A stretch of 5,015 nucleotides of DNA, taken from positions 1 through 5,015 of the forward strand of contig RFJV01000207.1 of the NCBI GenBank assembly GCA_003694775.1, written 5' to 3'. The position numbers were made by a program, and so were the translations under genes. This document shows positions 1 to 5,015 of this stretch, in pieces. The stretch is from Chloroflexota bacterium (GTDB lineage Bacteria; Chloroflexota; Anaerolineae; 4572-78; J111). Every line of letters starts with the position of its first letter. Within the stretch, counting starts at the first letter, position 1. The notes below the pieces were generated by a model. That model was not told where the DNA came from and searched no databases. It was given only the letters and a program-made list of their open reading frames with translations.

Positions 1-53
1 AATTATGCAGATTTTGTGCAGAATTGGGGGAAAAGTTGTGGGGTTTGGACTGT

Positions 54-281
54 TCAATCCTGCGCGGTGAATTTCTGAAGCAGGGCCAGCACCCCCCAGA
101 GGACAACAATGAGCGCCGCGCCCGGAATCAGGCACAGCAGGCCGGTCAGCACAGCCTGCCGGCCCCAGATGAGGGCTATCAGTCCGCCACCGGCCAGCAG
201 GAGCACCAGCACCACCAGAACCAACTGCCAGATTTCGTTTCTTCGCCGCCCGGCGCGGTAATCGGTGGGTTTGTTTTTCAT
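54..281 (-). CDS. Small two-helix integral membrane protein, function unknown
   Basis: A 75-residue protein that I do not recognise as a named family. It starts with a short basic, polar segment (MKNKPTDYRAGRRRN, residues 1-15), followed by two hydrophobic stretches at about residues 17-39 and 43-68, and ends in a short polar tail (KFTAQD). The basic N-terminus and two helices suggest a hairpin with both ends in the cytoplasm. The frame stays open upstream to an ATG at 380, but that longer version would run 41 bases into the divergent DUF58 gene and add a polar extension of 33 residues. I prefer the ATG at 279-281 because a good extended -10 element ends 8 bases before it, which would make the mRNA leaderless. 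It diverges from the DUF58/transglutaminase operon and shares its control region, so a linked membrane role is possible but unproven. Coding status is likely, given the clear membrane topology; function is unknown. Confidence 0.7.
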   Translation of the reverse strand: MKNKPTDYRAGRRRNEIWQLVLVVLVLLLAGGGLIALIWGRQAVLTGLLCLIPGAALIVVLWGVLALLQKFTAQD

Positions 282-289
282 TACCGGAC

Positions 290-318
290 ATTGTAGCACA
301 GCCGGACGAATTTGCGAA
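290..318 (-). promoter_or_regulatory. Predicted extended -10 promoter for the small membrane gene (leaderless)
   Basis: Read on the minus strand, TGCTACAAT (298-290) is an extended -10 element with one mismatch to TATAAT. A weak -35 candidate, TTCGCA at 318-313 (four of six matches to TTGACA), lies 17 bases upstream. The -10 hexamer ends 8 bases before the ATG at 281, so transcription would be expected to begin at or within a few bases of the start codon. The intervening GTCCGGTA has no Shine-Dalgarno-like sequence. The prediction rests on sequence only. Confidence 0.6.
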
Positions 319-322
319 CTTG

Positions 323-331
323 TGTTATAAT
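323..331 (+). promoter_or_regulatory. Predicted extended -10 promoter for the DUF58/transglutaminase operon (leaderless)
   Basis: TGTTATAAT (323-331) is a perfect extended -10 element (TG, one base, TATAAT). It ends 8 bases before the ATG at 340, and ACCAATCT in between has no ribosome binding site. The position 17 bases upstream (303-308, CGGACG) is a poor -35 box, which is typical for promoters that rely on an extended -10. The DUF58 reading frame meets a TAA stop at 328-330 inside this -10 element, so no upstream in-frame start is possible. Together these facts predict a leaderless transcript starting at or just before A340. Confidence 0.7.
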
Positions 332-339
332 ACCAATCT

Positions 340-1650
340 ATGATACCACCCACCAAACCGGAACGCCGTCTGACGCTCAACAGCCGTCTACTGCCCTGGC
401 TGGTCGGCCTGCTGGCGGTGATGCAGGTCGTTGCCCCTTACCGGGGATGGGTCATCCTGCTGGTGGGGCTGGGCGGCCTGTGGCTGTTCTGCCTGGGCTG
501 GGCCTGGATGCTGGCCCAGTCCCTGTGGGTAGAACGGGAGATGCGTTTCGGCTGGGCGCAGGTCGGCGACCGGCTGGAGGAGCGCTTTACCCTGACCAAT
601 GCCGGGCCGCTCCCCGCCCTCTGGGTAGAGATTATCGACCATTCAACCATGCCCGGCTACAACCCCAGCCGGGCCACCGGCATCGGCGGCACCAGCACCA
701 GCCGCTGGTACAGCCGCGGCGAATGCCGACAGCGGGGCATTTACACCCTCGGCCCCACCACCGTCCGTTCCGGCGACCCCTTTGGCCTGTTTACCGTGGC
801 CATAACCAACCCGGACTCGGCCACCTTTACGGTTCTGCCGCCGATTGTCTCCCTGCCGTTCATCGAGGTCGCCGCCGGTGGCCGGGCCGGCGAAGGCCGC
901 TCCCGCCCCGACCCGTTCGAACGCACCGTCAGTGCCAGCGGGGTGCGGCCCTACCTGCCTGGCGACAGCCGGGCATCCATTCACTGGCCCACCTCGGCTC
1001 GCCGCAGCGGCCTGTTTGTCCGCACCTTCGACAGTATGCCCTCCGGCGACTGGTGGCTGGTGCTGGACCTGGACGCGGCGGTACAGGCCGGTCAGAATAT
1101 GGATTCCACTGCCGAGCACGCGGTCATCCTGGCCGCCTCCCTGGCCGACCGGGGCCTGCGGCTGAACCGGGCTGTCGGTCTGCTGGCCTACGGGCAGGAG
1201 CTGGTCTGGCTTCCCCCCAGGAACGACCCCAGCCAGCGGGAGCGCATCCTGCGCCATCTGGCGGTCATTACCCCCGGCAACCGCTCCCTGTCCGACCTGC
1301 TCTCCCGCGCTGTCATCTCTACCCGGCAGGCGGTGAGCCTGGTTATCATCACCCCGGCAGTAGACGGAAGCTGGATTCCCGCCCTCCTGCCTCTCCTGCA
1401 TCGCGGGGCGCAGGCCACTGTTCTCCTGCTGGACCCGCAGTCCTTTGGCGGACCGGCCAGTGCCCGGCCCTGCCAGAGCACGCTGACCAGCCTGGGCGTG
1501 ACCGTCCACCGGGTGACCCGCGACCTGCTGAACCGCCCCGATACCCGGCCCGGCCAGCGGGGCCGCTGGGACTGGCGGGTAACACCCACAGGCCGCGCCC
1601 GTCCGGGCCGCCAGCCGGGCCGTTTAACCTGGCGCAGATTGGGGAATTAG
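340..1650 (+). CDS. DUF58 domain membrane protein (YeaD-like)
   Basis: A 436-residue protein of the DUF58 family, typically found with MoxR ATPases and transglutaminase-like membrane proteins and thought to help in cell-envelope processes. Two adjacent hydrophobic segments (about residues 18-34 and 36-58) form an N-terminal membrane hairpin, which would leave the rest in the cytoplasm. A beta-rich region follows (about 65-175) with the family motif RGIYTLGP and DPFGLF at 132-151. The DUF58 signature is at about 201-230: VRPYLPGD, then SIHWPTSARRSG and LFVRTFD. A von Willebrand A-like fold follows from about 237 (WWLVLDLDAAV). The metal-site motif DxSxS is degenerate there (D243, D245, A247). 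The last 38 residues are rich in Arg and look disordered. The start is fixed because an in-frame TAA lies at 328-330 and ATG340 is the first start after it. It is first in an operon with the transglutaminase-like gene, six bases downstream. Family call is secure; the exact cellular role is inference. Confidence 0.93.
   Translation: MIPPTKPERRLTLNSRLLPWLVGLLAVMQVVAPYRGWVILLVGLGGLWLFCLGWAWMLAQSLWVEREMRFGWAQVGDRLEERFTLTNAGPLPALWVEIIDHSTMPGYNPSRATGIGGTSTSRWYSRGECRQRGIYTLGPTTVRSGDPFGLFTVAITNPDSATFTVLPPIVSLPFIEVAAGGRAGEGRSRPDPFERTVSASGVRPYLPGDSRASIHWPTSARRSGLFVRTFDSMPSGDWWLVLDLDAAVQAGQNMDSTAEHAVILAASLADRGLRLNRAVGLLAYGQELVWLPPRNDPSQRERILRHLAVITPGNRSLSDLLSRAVISTRQAVSLVIITPAVDGSWIPALLPLLHRGAQATVLLLDPQSFGGPASARPCQSTLTSLGVTVHRVTRDLLNRPDTRPGQRGRWDWRVTPTGRARPGRQPGRLTWRRLGN
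1641..1646 (+). promoter_or_regulatory. Weak ribosome binding site candidate for the transglutaminase-like gene
   Basis: GGGGAA lies 10 bases before ATG1657 and overlaps the last codons of the DUF58 gene. Its pairing to the 16S rRNA tail would be weak. The DUF58 stop codon is only six bases from this ATG, so translational coupling by terminating ribosomes is a likely way of starting this gene. Confidence 0.35.
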
Positions 1651-1656
1651 CTCGCT

Positions 1657-3951
1657 ATGCCGCTGGACTACCTGGTTCGTTTCATCGCCTTTTTCATCCG
1701 CCGGCTGGGGGTTTCCACCTTCCTTTCCCTGCTCCTGCTTTCTGCCATTTTGGGCAGTGTGGCCTGGACCCTGGCCGAGGTGCTCCGCGGGCCGGAGCCA
1801 ACCCTGCTGTTCCTGCTGGCCGGCCTGGGCCTGGTGCTGGGCTGGCGGCTGGCCGCCTTCCCCTGGCTGACCGGCGGTCTGGCCGCCTTTACCGCCGCGG
1901 CGGTGGGGGTCGAGCTGGTATGGGTGCGGGTTGGCCGGCTGGAGGACGAACTGCTCTCCGTGGTGCGTCCCCTCCCCCGGCTGGTCTGGCAGGTCTGGCG
2001 CTGGCCCCTGGCCGGGACACCGGATATCCGTCCTGCAGTCGAAGCCGCGGGGCAGTTGGGACAGGCCGCGGCGGTGCTGTGGGCACGGCTGGCCGCCTGG
2101 CTGACCAGCCTCGGCGGGGACACGGCCTTTGACCCCGTGGCCGCCACCCTGGCCTGGGGAGCGGTGATGTGGGTGGTGTCGGTGTGGGCCGGCTGGGCCA
2201 CCCGGCGCTACCGCCAGCCCCTGCTGGCCGTTGTCCCGGCGGGCGGCCTGCTGGCCGTGGTGCTGGCTTACGCCCTGTCTCACACCGGCGCTCTGCTGGT
2301 GGTGCTGGCCAGCACCCTCCTGCTGATGGGCCTGACCAGCGCCCACCATCGCGAGCAGTCCTGGCTGGCCCGGCGGGTCGATTTTTCGCGGGACATCCGG
2401 CTCGACCTGGCCTTTGCCGTGCTGGCCGTGTCGCTGGGGCTGACCGCGGTAGCCGGCGCGGCGCCCTCCCTCTCCATCACCAACATTGCCCGCCGGGTGC
2501 AGGAAACTTTCCGGGCCGGACCGGTGGTCAATTCGCTGGGGATTCAGCGCCGCTACGACCCCGCCAACCTGCCCGACCGTCTGCGCGCCCCCGGCCTGCC
2601 GCGCCGCCATCTGCTTGGCTCCGGACCGGAGCTGTCGGAGCGGGTGGTGATGCAGATTGCGGTTGATGGGCCGCGGGCACGCTACTACTGGCGCGGGGCC
2701 ACCTACGATACCTACACCGGCTACGGCTGGCTGACCGGCAAAACCACCCCGCAGACCGTCCCCCCCGGCGAGCCGCTGGTCCAGGCCGACCTGCCGGCCC
2801 GCCGGCTGGTCCGCCAGACTGTGGAGGTGGTCGGCAGTACCGGCAGTCTGCTCTATGCCGCCGGGGAGCCGGTGGCGGTTGACCAGCCGGTGACGGTCAA
2901 CCGCCGCAGTCACGACGACCTGTTCGGCGGGCGGGTGGATGCCCCGCTGTACCGGGTCGACTCCCTGGTTCCGGTAGCCAGTGAAGCCGAACTCGACCGG
3001 GCTACCGGCGGCTACCCGGACTGGGTGGCCCGGCGCTACCTCCGGCTTCCGGCAACCATCCCCGACCGGGTGCTGACCCTGGCCCGCGACCTGACTGCGG
3101 TGGAAGCCACGCCGTACCGCCGGGCCAGAGCCATCGAAAGCTACCTGCGCCGTATTCCCTATTCACTCGACCTGCCGGAACCGCCGCTCCGGCGGGACGT
3201 GGTGGACTATTTTTTGTTCGACCTGCGCCGCGGCTACTGCGACTACTACGCCACAGCGATGGTGGTGCTGGCGCGGGCCGCGGGTCTGCCGGCCCGGCTG
3301 GCGGTGGGGTATGTCAGCAACCGGTACGATGAAGCCACCGGGCGCTACATCGTCACCGAGGCAGAGGGGCACTCGTGGCCGGAAATCTACTTTTCCGGCT
3401 ACGGCTGGATACCGTTTGAGCCAACCGGGGGCCGGCCTCCGCTCGACCGTCCGGTGCAGGCCGTTCAGACGGGGGAACGGCCTGCGGCCCCGCTGGTGGC
3501 AAGCGGACCGGACTGGGGTAGCTGGCCGGTGCGACTGCTGGCCGGGCTGGTTCTGCTGGCGGCAGTCGGGGGGGCGGGCTGGCAGGTGGTTGACCTGTGG
3601 CGGCTCTACCGGGCCGGGCCGGACGAAGCCATCCGGCGTATTTACGCCCGGATATTCCGCCGCGGGCGGCAGTTGGGTGTACCGGTTTTTCCGGGAATGA
3701 CACCCTACGAGTTCGGCAGAGCGCTGGAAGACCGGCTGGTTGACCTGCCGGTGGGGGCGCGGTGGCGCAGATGGCTGGCCTCCTCTCCCCGTCGCGCCCG
3801 CCGGCTGGTCGGGCTGTACGTGCGGACTGTGTACAGCCCCTACCCGCCGGGCCAGTCCGCCCGGCGGCGAGCCATTCGCCTGTGGCGGCGTTTGCGCTGG
3901 CAGTTGTGGCTGGCACAGGCCGTGCGGTGGATGCGGAAGGCTGAAGGTTGA
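1657..3951 (+). CDS. TgpA-like transglutaminase-domain membrane protein with C-terminal DUF4129-type region
   Basis: A 764-residue membrane protein with a papain-like transglutaminase/cysteine-protease fold facing outside the cytoplasm. Seven hydrophobic segments occur at about 19-42, 48-68, 69-90, 160-180, 188-207, 211-228 and 248-270. Charged loops at 181-188 and 230-247 (RRYR; several Arg) fit an N-in topology that puts residues 271-624 outside. The external part has YYWRGATYDTYTGYGW (343-358), typical of this family, and the transglutaminase core: C528 in RRGYCDYYATAMVVLARAAG, H572 in EGHSWPEIYF and E588 in GWIPFEPTGG. The Cys-His-third residue spacing of 44 and 16 matches what I recall for TgpA of Pseudomonas, where the third residue is Asp; here it is Glu. 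A further helix (625-645) returns the chain to a basic cytoplasmic tail (646-764) that resembles DUF4129 (GMTPYEFGRAL; LYVRTVYSPYPP). The start is the only ATG after the DUF58 stop, which is in the same frame. The natural substrate is unknown; a role in envelope assembly is inferred from the family. Confidence 0.93.
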   Translation: MPLDYLVRFIAFFIRRLGVSTFLSLLLLSAILGSVAWTLAEVLRGPEPTLLFLLAGLGLVLGWRLAAFPWLTGGLAAFTAAAVGVELVWVRVGRLEDELLSVVRPLPRLVWQVWRWPLAGTPDIRPAVEAAGQLGQAAAVLWARLAAWLTSLGGDTAFDPVAATLAWGAVMWVVSVWAGWATRRYRQPLLAVVPAGGLLAVVLAYALSHTGALLVVLASTLLLMGLTSAHHREQSWLARRVDFSRDIRLDLAFAVLAVSLGLTAVAGAAPSLSITNIARRVQETFRAGPVVNSLGIQRRYDPANLPDRLRAPGLPRRHLLGSGPELSERVVMQIAVDGPRARYYWRGATYDTYTGYGWLTGKTTPQTVPPGEPLVQADLPARRLVRQTVEVVGSTGSLLYAAGEPVAVDQPVTVNRRSHDDLFGGRVDAPLYRVDSLVPVASEAELDRATGGYPDWVARRYLRLPATIPDRVLTLARDLTAVEATPYRRARAIESYLRRIPYSLDLPEPPLRRDVVDYFLFDLRRGYCDYYATAMVVLARAAGLPARLAVGYVSNRYDEATGRYIVTEAEGHSWPEIYFSGYGWIPFEPTGGRPPLDRPVQAVQTGERPAAPLVASGPDWGSWPVRLLAGLVLLAAVGGAGWQVVDLWRLYRAGPDEAIRRIYARIFRRGRQLGVPVFPGMTPYEFGRALEDRLVDLPVGARWRRWLASSPRRARRLVGLYVRTVYSPYPPGQSARRRAIRLWRRLRWQLWLAQAVRWMRKAEG

Positions 3952-3974
3952 AGCGGGGGACTTTCCGGCAGTAT

Positions 3975-5015
3975 TCAGCGCCGGCCGTGGCAGTGCTTGA
4001 ACTTGAGGCCGCTTCCGCAGGGACAGGGGGCATTGCGGTGGGCGGCGGCAAATCGGCGGCGCAGGCCGGCCTCTTGCCGGGCCAGATGGGCCATTATGTT
4101 GGCCGGAGCACGCTGGTGGCGGATTTCGTTCGCCATAAATTCCATCGCCGGGGCAATGTGGGTAAAGAATCTTTTGTAGCCTGCACACAGGTAGTTAAGG
4201 CCCGGTTCCCCGTCCGGGGTGGAGAGCAGGCGGTTTTTGGGACAGCCGCCGTTGCAGACAAACCGCACCGGACACCGGCGGCAGTAGCGGGGCAGGGTGG
4301 TCTGCTTGGCCTGCCCAAACTGGCGTTGTTTTTCTGACCCCACCATCTCCAGCAGAGGCGTTTCCCGCAGATTGCCCAGGCGATGCGCCGGTTCCACAAA
4401 GTGGTCGCAGGAAAAGAGGTCGCCGTTGTGCTCCAGGGCCAGGGCCTGGCCGCAGGTCGGTTCAAAAATGCACAGGCCCGGCGGACGGCCCAGCCAGGCC
4501 GCCAGGGCCACGTCGAAAATCTGGACGAACACCCGGCCCACGTCGCGGCGCACCCATTCCTCAAAAACGGCAATCAGAAAGTCGCCGTACTGCTGGCCGG
4601 TGACGGAGCGGTCCGTTACCCGGTGGCCTTCCTGGTAGCCGGTGGTGTTGTCTCGCTCCACAATGGGGATGAACTGGATGAACCGCGCGCCGGCTTCATC
4701 GCGCAGGAAGCGGTAAACCTCCAGGGGATGGCCGGCATTGGCCGCGTGGACGGTAGTCAGGATGTTGAACTCCACCCGATGTTTTTTGAGCAGGGCCAGA
4801 CCATCCATCACCCGGTCAAAAGTGGGGCGACCTGCCTTGTCTACCCGGTAGGCATCGTGCAGGGCGCGGGGGCCGTCCAGACTGAGGCCGACGAGGAAAT
4901 TGTGCTGGCGAAAGAAGCGGCACCAGTCGGAGGTGAGGGTGACGCCGTTGGTTTGCAGGGCGTTGTGAATCTGCATCCCCGGTTTGCGGTACTTTTTCTG
5001 CAGGGCGACGGCCCG
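3975..5015 (-). CDS. Anaerobic sulfatase-maturating enzyme (radical SAM/SPASM) with C-terminal SEC-C motif, N-terminus missing
   Basis: This enzyme family oxidises an active-site Cys or Ser of sulfatases to formylglycine, in the cytoplasm, using S-adenosylmethionine and iron-sulfur clusters. The frame is open through the window edge: the 13 codons upstream of the first visible ATG (4976) read RAVALQKKYRKPG and run on into the family motif NALQTNG, so that ATG is internal. The N-terminal CxxxCxxC cluster site lies outside the window. Counting from the Met at 4976, visible motifs are QTNG (8-11), FLVGLSLDGP (27-36) and VEFNILTTVH (68-77). The SPASM region has eight Cys (169, 175, 190, 232, 235, 241, 245, 264), with spacing almost identical to that recalled for the Clostridium perfringens enzyme. 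D191 directly after C190 matches the Asp proposed as catalytic base. After the SPASM domain a linker leads to APCPCGSGLKFKHCHG (317-331), a SEC-C zinc-binding motif (C318, C320, C329, H330). No sulfatase gene is visible nearby. A maturase for another peptide is less likely. Confidence 0.93.
   Translation of the reverse strand, partial: RAVALQKKYRKPGMQIHNALQTNGVTLTSDWCRFFRQHNFLVGLSLDGPRALHDAYRVDKAGRPTFDRVMDGLALLKKHRVEFNILTTVHAANAGHPLEVYRFLRDEAGARFIQFIPIVERDNTTGYQEGHRVTDRSVTGQQYGDFLIAVFEEWVRRDVGRVFVQIFDVALAAWLGRPPGLCIFEPTCGQALALEHNGDLFSCDHFVEPAHRLGNLRETPLLEMVGSEKQRQFGQAKQTTLPRYCRRCPVRFVCNGGCPKNRLLSTPDGEPGLNYLCAGYKRFFTHIAPAMEFMANEIRHQRAPANIMAHLARQEAGLRRRFAAAHRNAPCPCGSGLKFKHCHGRR

Noticed and set aside
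6..22. TGCAGA repeated 11 bases apart in the AT-richer left edge
   Set aside because: A six-base repeat seen twice is too short to support an operator or repeat call. No promoter or terminator hairpin was found in bases 1-53.
24..296. A 90-codon plus-strand open frame over the small membrane gene
   Set aside because: The product is polar and Gln-rich without domain signs, whereas the opposite strand gives a clear two-helix membrane protein with a promoter.
282..380. N-terminal extension of the small membrane protein to the ATG at 380
   Set aside because: It would overlap the DUF58 gene and include the promoter region as coding sequence. The ATG at 281 fits the promoter and membrane topology better.
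312..2132. A 606-codon open frame on the plus strand across the DUF58 gene and the start of the transglutaminase gene
   Set aside because: It is out of frame with two well-supported genes. Its translation is rich in Gly, Arg, Pro and Ala with no recognisable domain, as expected from GC-rich shadow frames.
1624..2913. A 429-codon antisense open frame
   Set aside because: It lies opposite the transglutaminase-like gene and its product is low-complexity (Gly, Gln, Pro, Arg) with no domain. Similar antisense frames at 643-1509 and 3163-4188 were rejected for the same reason.
3957..3966. GGGACTTTCC, identical to a eukaryotic NF-kB consensus site
   Set aside because: The window is bacterial, so the match is chance.
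3965..3984. CCGGC/GCCGG inverted repeat as a bidirectional terminator
   Set aside because: The stem is only five pairs with a ten-base loop and there is no T-run on either side.

Overview
The window is a strongly GC-rich bacterial segment with four protein genes, one cut by the right edge. The composition, the DUF58 plus transglutaminase-like membrane protein pair and a sulfatase-maturase-type radical SAM enzyme with a SEC-C tail would fit a member of Chloroflexota (Anaerolineae-like). That placement is inference from gene style; there is no rRNA or other marker to confirm it.

Layout. Bases 1-53 hold no gene that I can see. A small two-helix membrane protein (54-281, minus strand) diverges from a DUF58 protein (340-1650, plus). 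The DUF58 gene is followed six bases later, in the same reading frame, by a large membrane-anchored transglutaminase-like protein of the TgpA type (1657-3951, plus). After a 23-base convergent gap comes the C-terminal part of an anaerobic sulfatase-maturating enzyme (3975-5015, minus), whose N-terminus with the radical SAM CxxxCxxC cluster lies beyond the window. No RNA genes, CRISPR array, insertion sequence or convincing terminator were seen.

How the genes work together. DUF58 and TgpA-like proteins are a recurrent pair, often with a MoxR-type AAA+ ATPase, and are thought to act at the membrane in assembly or processing of cell-surface components. Here the pair appears to form a two-gene operon with its own promoter and no MoxR gene directly upstream. 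The small divergent membrane gene shares the 58-base control region. The maturase has no clear functional link to the pair; its sulfatase substrate is not in the window.

The most notable signal is in the 58-base divergent region. Each gene has an extended -10 element (TGnTAnAAT) ending exactly 8 bases before its ATG, with no ribosome binding site between. This predicts two leaderless mRNAs from facing-away promoters whose upstream elements overlap. I found no evidence of a wholly new system; the genes belong to recognisable families.
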